A stretch of DNA of 64,000 bases, from contig NC_053420.1 of assembly GCF_016859285.1 (NCBI RefSeq), positions 5,844,501-5,908,500 on the forward strand. The letters run 5' to 3'. Of the stretch, positions 1-14,700 are shown one piece after another. Positions within the stretch are counted from its first letter, which is position 1, and each line of letters opens with the position of its first letter. Below the pieces are notes generated by a model. The model was not told where the DNA came from and did not search any database. It worked only from the letters and a program-made list of their open reading frames with translations. This stretch comes from Xiphias gladius (taxonomy: Eukaryota; Chordata; Actinopteri; Istiophoriformes; Xiphiidae). A program made the translations under genes and the position numbers.

Positions 1-285
1 GATGTCAACTGTTTTGGCGACGAGCCCAGAAAACTGCGTGTGTGGTTTTTTTAATAAGGTGACAGGAAGCCGCCTGGTTCAGAATCAGTTTCATGAAAAA
101 CTGTTGTCAATGAGAATGTTGTTCAGTGCTGAAGGATTACATAATATAACATAATGTGTCTGTGATGTTTTTCCCCAAAATTTGTCTTCTCAGCAGTTGT
201 TACTCACAGGCTACAATCCCAACACAAACTACATTGTCGACTGATTAAAAAAATAATAATAATAATTTTTTTTATCAGCTGTTCA

Positions 286-530
286 GGTTAAAACTACACT
301 AATCAGTAGTTTTATTTTAACAATGGATCAAATGACTATATGTAAAGTGAAATGAGTCCTTTTTTTTGGATGAATTATGACCCGATTCTGCAGTTGCCTC
401 TCACCTCTTCGGAAACTTTCAGTCTCTTTCAGCTCATAGTTTTGGTTTGACAGCACATTTACTTGTAAGTGGCCAAAAAATAAGTTAACGCATTTTAAAA
501 CACACATTAAACAATTTGGTATTTCCTCTC
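286..530. repeat. Diverged interspersed repeat, copy A
   Basis: This stretch resembles 4138-4400. Both carry a CTAATCA...TTTTATT.TAACAATG block, then GAATTAT.ACC..ATTCTGCAG, then a TTTCAGCTCAT block, in the same order and spacing. It is probably an old non-autonomous DNA element in ip6k1 non-coding sequence. I cannot name the family. Confidence 0.5.
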
Positions 531-537
531 TCTGCAG

Positions 538-785
538 GAAGCGGTGACCGTGCCTAACTGACACCCTGCTGCTCCTGCCCACCCCTCAACTCTGCCCCCC
601 CACCCCCTGCCCTGACTGGGTCTCTGTGCTGCCGACGGTGGATTGGAGCACTCTGATTGGAGGCTTTGCGAGGTGGTTTTTCGGTCTGGCGCCGCCTCCC
701 CCCGGGGCCGGCGTGCGCTCCCAGCAGCCCGTGGTGCCCTGTGCCCCCCCTTCCCCGTCACTGCACACCAGAGCCCATGCCCAGG
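538..785 (+). other. ip6k1: Candidate 5' UTR exon of ip6k1
   Basis: A pyrimidine tract ending TCTCTCTGCAG (acceptor at 537) is followed by a GC-rich 248-nt block and a good GTAAGA donor at 786. It lies upstream of the start-codon exon and has no recognisable conserved protein, so a non-coding leader exon of ip6k1 is the simplest reading. The transcription start would then be left of the window. It could also be a cryptic exon. Transcript data would decide. Confidence 0.35.
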
Positions 786-1140
786 GTAAGACCAGGACCA
801 CCCTGATGTATTACAGTGGTGATCCCACAGATCACAGTCTTTAGAGTTTGTCAGCTGGAGATCAAAGAATTATATTTGCTTTTAAATAGGGAGTTTCCAG
901 TGCTCACACCCTATTCCTCTGTCAGGACCAAAGCAGAAAATGTTTTATCTTCCTGTTTTTTCAAGCAGGCCAAGAGTTGTGAACATGAAGCCACTAGAGC
1001 AATAGGGAGGAAGATGCTGAATTATTTTCCTTTGACTGGTAATTAAAACCAACGAAAAAATACAATACTTTAGATAAATTCCATTACGTCAGATCAATAA
1101 AAATGTGACCAGTTCAAAAGCCAATTGGCCACATTCAAAA

Positions 1141-1235
1141 CTCTTCAGACCAAGTCAAGTAAGTTTAATGTGTAAAGCCTGAAGTCACACATCACAAATT
1201 TGCCTCAAAGGGCTTTACAATTATAACATACCCAG
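1141..1235. repeat. Interspersed repeat fragment ('cacaaatttgcctcaaagggctttaca' family)
   Basis: The sequence 'cacaaatttgcctcaaaggg' followed by 'ctttacaatt' matches the longer copy at 60535-60790. This short motif is very common in acanthomorph genomes. Here only the first part is kept. Confidence 0.6.
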
Positions 1236-2512
1236 GTATCTAAGATTTCTACCACAATGTGTAATGGTTGTAAGATTTAGATGAAAAGGTGAGAAATCAA
1301 CAAGGTACATTCAGGCAGCGAGGAATTACCACCGTCTGAGATGATGGTGATGATTGATTGAACTTTGGCTCACCGTGTGACCATGGCAACAACAGAAACC
1401 ACACCGGGGAAAACACGTAAGAGCTAATTTTACTGTTATCTGAGTTTGCTGACTTATGCACCACTTCACCAGTATTCGACAAACAGATCAATCAGCAAAA
1501 ACTGTTTTGGAGCAACATGGCCACAGGTTCAAAGTCTGATCATCTGGTCCGTGCCAGTAAACAATGTTAATGAAGACAGTTAGCTAAACCTGCTGAATAT
1601 ATTTGTGTCATGTTGCTAACCATACTATAGCTACGACAATGTTATGAAATGAAAACGGTTGATAGCAGCAACCTGTAGCATATGGCACAGGTTGTTTAGA
1701 ACAGTCAAGTTAGCCGGTAGGTGTCGGTGCAGAGTTGCATCCCGCTGCCACCCAATCAAAACACACGAGACAGACAACAGATTCAGAGGTAAACACCTGC
1801 TCGAAACACCTTAAATGTCACCTCTTCATGGCAAAACACACCAGCTTACTGCACAAAGGCTAAATAAGCAACAGAGGACAGGAGTAATGTGGGTAATGAT
1901 GTTGCTTACATTGATTTTGTGTGTTGGACATTTCCTCTTTGTCCAAACTGCAGTGAACACCTGCTGGTCTTGACCTTAACACCTCTTAACAATAACTGAA
2001 CTACAACCATGGCACTGAGTGTCAGGGACCGTACCTGACGGACTGGGTACCAACAGCTGACATCAAATGTCTGGTCAGATTTGTAATCTTGTTTTCTTAT
2101 GTTTTGATCACATGGTTCCGAATATAAATCATAAATTTGGCAGTTTTAGACTGTGTGTGTTTTTTGGGGCAAAAAGTCTTGTGCAGCTGCCTCGGTGTCT
2201 AGACTAGAGGTGCAATGATTAATTGATTGCCAAAAAATTAATTGGCATGCAGTGATACCAAACTGGTTTCAGCTTCTCCGATGTGAGGATTTGCTTTTTT
2301 TTCTTAGAGATTAAAACCACAACTGCAGAACTGCAGACCTGCAGAGCCAGATACTGAATAAAAAATATACAATGTACAAATGAGAAACAGCAGAAACGGT
2401 GTGCAATTTAAGAACGGTTGGAGTGCAGCAAGAACTGTGCAAAATGGCAGTGTATCATAACTGCAGTAAAAGTATGATTTGGACAGTATGAACAGATGGT
2501 AGTGCAGTGGTG

Positions 2513-3020
2513 TCACACAGAGGTGAGCTGTTGTACAGAGTCATGGTGAACGGTAGGAATGATTTCCTGAAACGTTCTTTGTGACAGCGGAGCTGAATGA
2601 GTCGCAGTCAGAAAGTAGAGTCTGCTCATCCCCGTCCCCTTCTCATGCACTGCGTCAGTGTTGGTCCTCCAGTCCAGTCTGCTGTACAAGTGGACACCCA
2701 AGTACTTCCAGCGCTCCACAGCTCCTACCTCCTCACCCCTCACGATAATGGGTTTGGTCGCGGTTATTCTCCCCCTAAAGTCGACCGCCATCTCCTTGGT
2801 CTTGTCCACATTTTATAGAAAAAACTATCAAATTCATTAAAAAGAAAAATCGAGAGATAACTGTTAGTTGTGGCCCTAGTTTAAATGCCATTGAACATTT
2901 GAAAACTTGTTACATAAAATGTCAGTAACGATCAAAACAATTCAGAATTTTTAAAAAAGTATCATTTTGGTACTGATTCATCGAAACACTTCGTTATCCC
3001 AAAAGGAAATTGACTCATCA
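2513..3020 (-). mobile_element. LINE (L2/Rex1-like) reverse-transcriptase fragment
   Basis: Read on the minus strand, 2809 to 2513 encodes about 98 residues containing KTKEMAVDF, a spacer, then VERWKYLGVHL and LDWRTNTDA. That is the pattern of the C-terminal reverse-transcriptase region of L2/Maui/Rex1-type non-LTR retrotransposons. The fragment is truncated and lacks the catalytic YADD part. At 2985-3020 the minus strand reads like the common fish LINE tail 'tttccttttgggataa'. It is a dead copy inside the ip6k1 5' region. Confidence 0.7.
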
Positions 3021-3210
3021 GATCATTACAGAAACTAGAATAGCGTATTGGCACTAGCACCAAAACATTTTAAATGATACCCGGCCATGGTACAAGCTGC
3101 TGCCTGAGCAGAGCTGTGCAACTCAAGTCCAGAAGAGTTCTCTTTGTCACCTCCTTGTTAAATACCTCCTCTCCACCGCAGGAGGAGGCGCAGTGCGTCC
3201 GCCAGGAGCC

Positions 3211-5660
3211 ATGTGCCTCCCTCACACCAACAACATGGACAGCAAGCTACAGGGGCCGGGGCAGGGGGGAGGGGCTTCACTTCGACCACGAGGAGGAGGC
3301 GTTCCACTGGAGCCCTTTGTACACCAGGTGAGAAGGAACGCTGTCCGTTATGAAAAAGCTCTATGTTGATGATATCAATACTTTAACTTTTGTTTGAAAA
3401 TGCCACTGAAACATAACCAAACGTGGTAACACTTAACTTTAATCCCCCTCATTTAGCATTTATAGGCAGAATATAAACATTTAATAAAGGTTTATAACAC
3501 ATTATAATGCAATGTAAGCAGATACAACTACTATACTTTGTTAGTATATAATCAGATAATGAATGACAGTATAGTAAGACACAGATGTAATACTATAAAA
3601 TATGTTTTCACAGGAAAAGTTTACAAATACTGTTTAGGTTTTATGTTACTTCTATTACCTGTTTTCTCTCTTAGCTGTTTTCACGCGTGTGTGTTTGTGT
3701 GTGTGTGTGTTTATAGGTGGGGGGTCACACCAGTATGATGCGTTACGATGACCACACAGTGTGTAAGCCTCTGATCAGCAGAGAGCAGCGCTTCTACGAG
3801 TCTCTGCCTCCAGAGATGAAGGAGTTCACTCCGGAGTATAAAGGTCAGTCACAACTCACTGTTGTTGAGTATCAGTGGAGCCACGGATGCTAGCTGGATT
3901 CGTTGGTGAACTCCCTTTATCAGCCCTCTTGCTCTGCTTTACTCCCCCAGCCCTGTCATCAGATGAGCTTGTCGGTATTGTCTGTCTTCAGGCTTGTCCT
4001 TATTTTTCTCTTTTTTTTTTTAAGCTGGTTTGGTCAAGTCTGCGCTGGTGCTGCCACCACTTGAAATACCAGAAGCCGGCCTTCTATACATGACTTTCAG
4101 CTATTTTGGCTTTTCCGCTCACTTTCAGACAGGTTTTAATGCACTCTGAACCACAACACTTGTTGAAGCAGCTCTAATCAATATTTTATTATAACAATGT
4201 ATCGAATGACAATGTGAAAACACTGTGACAGTGCAAAGGGTTTCACTCATAGTGATGAACCTACAGAGAATTATCACCTCAATCTGCAGCTCCCCTCAGC
4301 TTTACAGAACTTTACAGTGAGTTTCAGCTCATTGTCTAGTTCTCCGTCCCGTTAATTTACTATTCTGATTCACTCTCTCCGCTCTCATAGCATCGTTTTT
4401 GGCTGCAGCAGGCAGCTGTTTTCAGCTAGAAAAAGCTCTAAAAACTCACTGCACACAACCTGCTCAGCACCAAACAACAGACAGACACAGTTAGAGACCA
4501 GCTGCTGAACATGGTGGAGCATTTAATTACAATCATCGGGTGGACAGAAACAAAACTCAGAATGAATAAAAATAATCTTGCTCCATAACTGCTGGATGTG
4601 TAAACAAGAAACTGTTTGCTAACAAGTTCATTTCAATTTCAACTTAAAAAGTAGTGATGATTCATCGATGTTGTCTTCACAACTTGGCTCTGCCGCTTCA
4701 AAGGAGCCAAAAAAAAATATTTATTGCAGGTTTAAGTCGTTTCAACTGACTCTGAAGCAAATCCTGCGCTGGCAGTCTCTCATAGCTAGGAGGTTAGTGG
4801 TCTCTATGTCAATAAATATACTGTAGTTACTTGTGGCCTGAACTTGTAGCCACTCTCAAGACAGTGTCAACACCTGTCTTGTTGAGGCCAATTCACCACA
4901 GCCACAACACAACATTACGGATGAGGTCACTGTAGGCAAATCCATCTAATCTGACACCAGGTCCACACAATACTTACACAAAACAGGCCCACAAAACAAT
5001 AAAATAGGAAAGCAGTCCAGCGTCATAATATATAAACACGCACCCTGGCAAATTACTACCGTCTGATTATGTTTTAAACAGAAAATAAAGACCACACGCA
5101 CGGGTTTAAAACTATCCCACTTATGGGACATTGGATTTTTACTTGTATTTATTTTTATTTGTTATATTATTAATTGTCGTGGACTGGAAATGTTTTGACT
5201 AGACGTGACTCATGCCCACCCTTCACTTCCTGCCAGACTGCATTGTTTTGACTGAAATGTTGTATTAAACATGAAATAAACCAACTGTGAGGGAAACAGT
5301 GTGTGGGAGTGTGTGATATCTGTTACTAACTCTGTTCACATTTTGGTTAGTTAGTTGTGATATGATGGTTGATTGTCAGTTTTTTGCCTCATCTGCAGAC
5401 CTGAACTTTTGTTGCTTTCAGCGGAGCTCAGGTTTATCTTCAAGAAAACCTCAGGTCCTCTTCCAGCTACCCTGTAATTCAAACGCTGCTCTAAATATTA
5501 AGACTTCTCTGTGTTTGGCGGTTGAGGAGAGGCAGACAGAAGAGAGGGGAAGGAAGTGTGGATGTTTAATGGAAGCAAAGTGCTTTAGCTGCTCTGCTCT
5601 TCATCACCAGGCACATTCTGTTGCTGTTTCTGCTTGCTGCTTTTGCTGTAGTAACTGACC

Positions 5661-5715
<55 letters not shown>

Positions 5716-8700
5716 CCTACATGCATGTGACCTATTTACCATTTTTGCGAATGACGTAAGAGAGGAGATAATGACGAAGGTGAAGAGACACTTTGATGGT
5801 GAATGAAGCAGGTGTCACTAATAACATTAATGATGGCTCTGTTCCAGTTTGTTGTGCCTGTAAGTCATGACAGTCAGCCAACAAACAACACACAAAGGAT
5901 CTGAAACACTCAGCAATGGAGTGTAGTTATTATTATGATACATTAGTTTCATCTCTCTTTGATTTGAAATGTGTGCCGTGAGCAAGGTCTGGCAGGAACG
6001 TGCTATGAGACAGGAGCTGTGTCCTAGTTCGACACTGCAAACGCATTAGAAGCAAGTTTTGAGCATTTGCAGTGGGGTGATACTAGAAAACTACAAAATG
6101 ACTAAAAAAAAAAATTGTAATTTTTCTGTTTTGCATTGCACAATAGATATTGAGGTGCTACTCACAGCTGCAAAAATGAATAAATAAATAAATAGATTGC
6201 GGAGTCTAGTGGGAAATCTCTAGCAAGACGTGCGCGGGAAATCCCCTGCAGACACCCAGCGCACCCACACAGACGACGCTTGATTAGACCTCTTGTAAGG
6301 ACTGTGTGGTTGTGCTCAGACTGTGCTTGCTTGACATCCTCCACTGTTGGTGTTGTTGCACCCGATAGGGCGGGGCAACTTAGACTCTCATCACCTTATA
6401 AGTGCGTGGGGTGTTGGTGAGGTTATGAAATTCCCAGCACAGCTCTGCCTGACTTCAGCCAGAGCAGAACTCCAGTCATCCAGAACAAGTGAAAAAAGCT
6501 CTGGGGGGGTTTGTGTAGATTTCAGTCCGGGTTGATTTGGGGACACTCGTAACAGCAAGTGTGGTTAAATACAAAAGGAAACACTGAGCTACATTGTCAG
6601 AAGTAGAAGTTTTACACACAAGAACGGGGAATAGTAAAGGCTGCTCCTTGTTCTGTTAATCCCTTGAATTTAAAATGATCAGCTGATGAGAAAATGCCAG
6701 AAATTACTGTTGTTGTGGACGCATGTTGGATGACCGATCTCTGTCATCGCTAACATCATTGACGGATATGTTGCGTCTTCTGTAACTGCTTCAGAATTAA
6801 AGCCTCCTTGTGTTTGTGCCAGTTGAACACTTTTTTAATGTGACGCTGCAGCTGTAGGAAATCTTCAGTTTCCAGAAAACGCAACTTTATACAGCTCTGA
6901 TAGGCACTAGGAGAATGAACACTCAACAGTGAATCCACTGCAGGAATGGCGGACCCGGCCACAAACAATAAATACTACTATGCATAAAGCTAATTATGGA
7001 AGAAATGTAGATCACTACAATGGCACTCAGTAGAACACACACTTCTGCCAAGCCTAAATATTGATGAAGATGGCGCGAAATGCCCTATCTCGCAATGTTA
7101 AGGAAAGTGATTTTAAAAAAAATTCCTGGATCTGCCCCTTTCACTAGATTCACACCAAATTTTAATAGGTTCTTTCCTGGCCCATGACCAATCCCCCAAC
7201 CAAGTTTGGCTCAATTCGGTTTATTACTTTTTGCTTTATCCTGCTGACAAATAAACAAACAAACCAACAGACAGGGGTGGCAACATATCCTCCGTGGCAG
7301 AGGTAGTAAAGAGTATCAAATTAGAGCTTCATTCAAATTGTTAATATTATGAATTTGAATACTTAAAAAAATCTTTCTCTTTGGGAAGTTGAATTAGTTG
7401 TGGCGTTCATAAGTCCATAAAGAGTCTATATTTATGATTGCGTAAAACTATATCCCACCAAACAAACATTAAACCAGCCAGACATAAGTCTGTTGTCATC
7501 ATTAGCACGCCTACATTAGCATTTAGCTCAAAGAATCGCTGTGCCAAAGTACAGCCTCACAGAGCAGTTAGCATGACTGTAGACTTAGTCTTGTTTATTA
7601 TTCTAAATTCAATATCTAGACTGTAACTTAAAGACATTACTTTTGACTCTTAAATTATGATGGACATTTTTTACTATACTTCGACATTTTGTAGACGAAA
7701 AAACTAATCAGTTGATGAAAACAAAATCTGATGTGAACTTCAAAACAAACATTTATTTTGCTTTTCTTTTTTTTTTTGGTACATTACTACTTAAAACTAC
7801 TTCCCACCTTCGTCCTGCTTTTCAGCGCCTTTAACACAGTGACATACTTTACATGGGCTCTGGATATATTCCCATTACATTGATCTACAGTTACTAGTAT
7901 ATTGGTATTCCCATTTCACCCTGCTGGTGTTGTGGGTCCCAGCGCCATGACAACAGCGGTCCATAAAGAGTCTATATTTAACCCTGGATCTCTGCCATTC
8001 TGCCATTGTCCTGCTGATTAAATAACAGCAGACGGACAGCTGCCCAGCGACGACTTTCTGAATCCATCAAGGTTGTTTCATCCAGAAGCTCTTGGTCATT
8101 ATCAGATTAAGTTTCTCCTTGTGATTTTGGTGTGGGGGTGGTCTGTGCTGCTCAGGGGAATATTTGACGTCTGTTTGGACTCGATATGCCGACTTAATTT
8201 CCCACCAGTGAGCAAACTGACAGCAGAATTAGGGAATTGTACAGCTTCAGTGCTTCTAGTCTCTGAACTCTCAATGGTCACAATTTCCAAAATATTTTCC
8301 TTCATTGGGTGTTTTGATGGTGGTTGTAGGAAAGCACTGACCAACAAGTTGCTCCAAAATTGATTACTGCAGCTTTAAAGTGACACTGCTGCTATGGCCT
8401 TGCTTGGTCTGGTATGACCGGTAGATTATGTTGACTAATGTTAGTAGATACTGCTGTACAACTGAGTCAGTTTGCTGCCTTTGTGACTCTCCTCTACTTG
8501 TGTTATTGTGACACTATTTTTTTAACATTATTCTGTAATAGTCACTTTTGACCACAATGGCGGCAAAACCCAACATTAAGTACTCAGTGTCGCCTTTAAC
8601 TGAACAGTGGTTCCACGTTTAAGTGCATAAATGCTATCATAGCAGATTTGGAGAAGAATTGAACCTGACAGATCTGACGGGTTTATAAACTGAACAGAAT

Positions 8701-11700
8701 GTCTGATATTGATTGTAGAACCATTAAGAGCTTTATGCACCAGCAGGAGGGTCTTAAACTAAATTCACAGAGTTAACAGGTACCCATTGGAGGATTCAAG
8801 GGACTGCAATGACATCCTCAGATTGTTTTATTGTCCTGGTTAAAAAACATGCAGCTGAATTCTAAATGAGCTGCAGTCTGTGACTTGTCTTAGCAGGAAG
8901 TTCCATTAGGAAGAGGTGATCTAGAGTGGTCCGAAACTTTGGACCTGACCCAAAAACGACCCATAAAAAGGCCTGCATGAACCAAACTTGCATGAATTCA
9001 ATTTTTTTTTTTTTTTTTTTTTAAAAGATAGACCTGATCTGAAAGGGATCTGGGAACAGACAGACCTGAGAATAATAGAGACCTGATTCAAAATGATGAC
9101 CCATAAAGAGAGAGAACAGCAACACTGGCAGCAGCATGATGCTCCAACCAATTAACAAGCAGCAATACATGTCTCAAAACACGCACTTTTCGCCGATGAT
9201 GATGATGATAATTCACCATTTGAGCTAATAGAGTTTCCACTCGTATTGTGTCATTCAGCCCAACTCGTCTCTTAGTTACTAAGAACTGAGTGAACAGGAG
9301 AAGACCTTTAAAGTGCGGTTAATTCTTCCTGTAAACTCTGCTTTTTACTAAGCTTCAGCTACATTATGTAAGATGTTTCAAACTATGTTAGGAGATGGAT
9401 TATATTTCTCTCTGTGTCCTTCCTGGCAGTTCAGCAGACATGTCTGCTAATTTTAAACATCCCGTCCGTTCTGGTTTTCTCCGTCCTGTCAGGTGTGGTG
9501 CTGGTTTGTTTCGAAGGTGACTCTGACGGCTACATCAACCTGGTGGCCTACCCCTACGGCGAGAGCAACATGGAGGGAGGGACCACAGAGCACGAGGAGC
9601 GGGACCCCCCCGAGAGGGAGCAGCCGAGGAGGAAACACTCCCGCCGCAGCCTCCATCGCTCCTCCTCCTCCTCTGATCACAAGGAGGAGCGCCCGGACAG
9701 GAGGGAGCCGCACGACACCGACACCTCTGATAAGTGAGATCATATTAAAGGAAGAGATTTCCAGACAGTAAAACAGTGGAGAAAATTGATTTGCTTCTTT
9801 TCCGTTTTTGTGTCAATGTAAACTGAATATCTCATGGGCTTTGGACTGTTGGAGACGTCTCCTTGGACTTGGATTGAGCATTTTTCACTATTTTCTAACT
9901 TTTTAAGGATATTTATTGACTTATTAAAAAAAAATATATATATATCCACATTAATTGTTGATAAAAATAGGAATAAAAAGAGGAATGGCAATGCCAGTCC
10001 GTTAGTCAGATGGTTCACCGCTTTGGTCCAGACTGAAATATCTTAACAACTATTTCAATTTCCATGAAATTTTGTAGGGACATTGATGGTGCTCAGAGGA
10101 TGAATTTCGCTGACACTGATGATCCTTTGACTTTTTCTCTAGCGCCACCATGAGGTTCGTATTTGCTGCTGTATTAAGTGAGTCTCAATAACTATTGGGT
10201 GGATTGCCATCAAATGTGGTGCAAAAAAAACACAAATACGACAACAAATACGAATCTGCTCAGGCTGGCACAAATTAAGGGAAAGACGTGACAGTGCAAG
10301 TTGAATATGCGAAAGAATTTATGCTTAACCCGAGGTTCTGCAGCATAAACTTACAAATATAGAAAAAAAGGAAGGAGACTGGTGGAAAATAACAGAAACA
10401 ACTGGACTTTCTGCTGATCTCTGAGATCATCAGATTTTGAGCTGAAGACAAAAACAGACAGTCTGTGGGACAGTTGCTAGTTAGCTACAGCTTAGTCAGT
10501 ATATGGCTGATTGAGGCGAATAAACTCAGACTTCACAGACAGTCCAGCGGTCAAATCCATGTGAATAATGCAAACCTTTAAATCCATTATAGATGCATCA
10601 GTTTTGTTTTGTAATATTAATTATCCTCTCTCCTCCCCCTGCAGTCTTGCAGAGCTGAAGAGTCCCAGGCTGGACCCAAAGATCCACTCAGACGTTCCCT
10701 TCCAGATGTTGGACTGGAACAGTGGTTTGACCTCAGAGAAGATCAGCCATAACCCCTGGAGCCTCCGCTGTCACAAACAGCAGCTCAGCCGCATGAGATC
10801 CGAGTCCAAGGACCGCAAACTCTTCAGTATCCTTCCTCAGCCAGTCACATCCACTGATACTCAACAGCCTTTTTTCATTTGACCAAAACGATCCTATATC
10901 AAGTTCCATTTACTTGCTCTTTCCAACAACTGAACGAGATGATAAGACGGGGTTTAAAGCTCAGGGGGAAAGAAAGCTAGCAAGTGGACCTTATGTGATA
11001 TTTTTTTTTTTGTAAAACTAAACTTTCCTGGTAAATAGCGATAATTAAGACAATATTATGCAAAGGTGACTGGCGTGTCACCACACCTGAATGAATTTAG
11101 CTGTAGAAATTATGAAATATGTATATACAAGGACTGATGTTTTACAGAGTAACTATTATAAGTAGTGTCCACATCTCTAGTTACCTGTACATTATGAATT
11201 TGTATGAGTGAGGAAGAAGGTAGGGGATAAAGAGGAGGGCCGGCGGCGTCTGAGGTTATCAGGTTAAAGGTGGTGTTTTGATCTTCAGCTTCAAAGAGAG
11301 CAGTCTGCAGCTGGCAGGAAAACACAGCTGAGGAAAGTGAATAAGCAACACACACTGTCCTCAACAAAGTCATCTGTCTTTAGTCAAAGCAGATTCGAGA
11401 GGGCTGCTGTCAGCTGGGATTCTAAGGGAAGGTTCTCCATATTAGAACTGTGCAGACAAATGGCACACGCCAGATTACTGAAATTATCACCGTCCAGTGA
11501 TCATTTTTGAGGCTGACAGGATTTTCCTTTTTAGAGCTTTCTGGGATTTGGGTTTCATCAGTTCTTTGTAAAACAAAGTTTTAATCCTAAAGAGAAAATA
11601 TCAGAGAATAGAAAAAGCAAATGGCACTTTATGTGACATAAAGCACAGTAACAATGCCCCAAAGGGAGGGAAATAAAATGGGGGGAAAAAATAAAGGTTA

Positions 11701-14700
11701 CAAGGTAAAAACAAAAAGTTAGATGTTGAAATGGAGAAAAAATCTAATAGGAGCCTATAATTTATTATAATCTGTCTAAGTGAATTTATATTATTGGGCA
11801 ATCTGACAAGTACTAAAGCGAAAGAGGGGTGACTGTGTTTGAATGCTTACCTGGAAATATAATAATTAATGACATACATATGGAGAAATATTAGTATAAC
11901 ATTGCTATAGTGTTTCTTTTCTTCTTTAAATTACAGAGTATTAAGTATTTTGTTGTCCATGTTCCTTTTCTCAAACAGTGGCTGATGCTTTTATTTACCT
12001 CAGCTGCAGAGAGAGGCTTTACTTTAAACAGGCTCATATCACAGACAAGCCTCCATGTCTAACTTCCACTGTTTTATACTTGATTATATTTTAGTAAGAG
12101 GCCTCCTTGTTTTCTGATGTGCTCTTGTTAATGAAAACACAAAACTTCCCAAGTGTTCACCTGTTGTCTTCATAAATTCAGTATGATGCACATTTCCGCT
12201 GCACTAATTCCATCAGTCAATCAATCAAAACACTTTTTCTTTTTAACAGAAACCAAGCTCTCATTGACAAATAAATTTCAGACACTTACTTTGTTATGAT
12301 GAAACTGATAATTGACAATAGCTTAACATTGATTGAAAAGACGGCAAAGAAAAGAATTGTAATTATTTCACTCTCAAACAAATCAGTTAACCTTAGCCGT
12401 TCTGCATCTTCTAAATGGCCTATTTACACTATTTAGTTTCTAAAATTGTTTGTCACAAACTTGGTTCACTTTTTGCTTAAACAAAAAAATGCGATTCAAG
12501 TATAGAACATTATAATCCAATGTGTGCAACAAATAACAGAAATAACAGATAAAAATCAGGGATGGTTCGGTTGTCGGACAGAAATTTTCTGCTTAACTGC
12601 AGCGTTTTAACCAGAGTTCCTGTTGTTGGAGAACGTGGTTCACCACTTCTCCTACCCCTGCATCCTGGACCTGAAGATGGGCACCAGGCAGCACGGAGAC
12701 GACGCCTCCGAGGAGAAGGCGGCCAGGCAGATGAAGAAATGTGAACAGAGCACTTCAGCGACGCTGGGAGTCAGAGTGTGTGGCATGCAGGTAGAACGAT
12801 GACTCTTCCACTGAATACAGCAGAGCATCAGTCCATGACAGTCCAGAAGAAGAGATAATCGCCTGAGGATGTGGAGACAGTATTAAGCTTATTTATCTTT
12901 AGAACATCCATCAATTTACTAACATCTCAGTTTTCTCTGCTGGGGTAAACCAGGTAGAGTAAAATAAAAATATTGGGATTCCTAATGCGCATTTAGGAGA
13001 AGATGGTAGCATGTGCAAAGAACCATAGAAATATAGTGTTTATTCCATTAATATAGATTTTACTTTTCTAATTTTTTTCTCTAGTTGTGTCTCTGGTGAG
13101 GTGGAGAATCAGATGATGTATTGATGCGTCCAACATTTACTATCATCATACTACTTATAGTACTACTGGCACTGCCAATACAACCTCTAGTACTGCCACT
13201 TCTGCAAGTGTTACTACCTCTACTATTACCTCTGTTACTACTATATATGTAATTGCAAGCACTACTTAAACTGTGAAACTGCTACCACTAAAAAAATCAT
13301 GATGATAATAATTAGGCGTGAGCAATAAGAGGGAAATAAGTTTAAAAAAAAAAAAGTTGACATAGTATGACATCTGTTGGAATCTTTTAACTATAGCCTG
13401 ATGTTATTTTGAAAATCTGATCGCACGTGCACCTTAAGCTAAATGTATTACATAATGAAATCGCCTTGTCTTGAACAGCTGTGAGTAGCTAATCTCGAAT
13501 GTGAACAGTCGCACCGCTGTTGACATTCATTCGTTTGAGCGGTTTCCCATATGTCTCTGCAGGTGTACCAGCTGAACACCGGCCACTACCTCTGCCGGAA
13601 CAAGTACTACGGCCGCGGCCTGTCGATCGAAGGCTTCCGCCAGGCCCTCTACCAGTACATGCACAACGGAAAGGGCCTGAGGCAGGACCTCTTTGAGCCA
13701 ATCCTGAATAAGCTTCGCGGCCTGAAGGCAGTGCTGGAGAGGCAGGCGTCCTATCGCTTCTACTCGTCTTCACTGCTCATCATCTATGAGGGAAAGGTGA
13801 GGCGGGACTTAAAGACACTCCATAGGTTTAAAGTTATGCTCTGGAAGCTAAATGCTCTTCGGTGATGTGCTCATCAGTTTAACGTGATGAATCAGGGGCT
13901 ACTTTATTTCTCAGTGAACACCTCCCAGACGACATTAACTTGTCATGCTTCACTTTCAGGTTATTTCCACACATATGCTTGGGAAACGAAATGTCGTTCC
14001 TCATGGACCTTAGTGCAACATAGAACAGACATACAAACACTACACAGTCCTAAGGGTAAGAGTGACCTCTCTTAACACTCTGCACATAGTACGGCCGAGA
14101 CTTCAGGATTGTTAACTTTGAGTTGATGAATTACATGTACCGTCAGTCTATTACACTAGGCTATTGATCCTGTTTTTGTTTGATAGTGTTTATTGCAACA
14201 TATAAGTTATTTTCCTTTTTCCACAGAAAATCCAGTAATTCTGTGAAAATCTGTGAAAAAATCAATGTCGTACCCCGGGACCCTCCACCCCAAAACCACT
14301 TGTAGTGCTACATGGTGCCTGTACTGCAGGACGTTGTACTCTATATTTCCATCATAATGTTGAGAAAAAGAAAAGTAACAGAGGAAGTCAGAGGAGTGGG
14401 TCAGGGGTTCATCCTGAAACCCAAAACATTAAAAGAAAAGAAGTAGACAGTGGCATCAGGAAGACCAGCGCAGTCTCCAGAATTAAATCCAGTGGAGCTG
14501 TTTCGGGATGAACTGAACAGAAGGTGAAAGCAAAGCAACCTACAAGTGCAACACACTTGTGGAAACTTCTGCAAAGTTTTTAGGACGAACTTTCTGAACT
14601 ATATTTCATTTCCATTGTAGAAAGAACATCACAAGTGTGTGTGTGCAGCTGCAGAACGAGTCAAAATTCTTGTTTAAATTCAACAAGACGTTTCCGCAAT

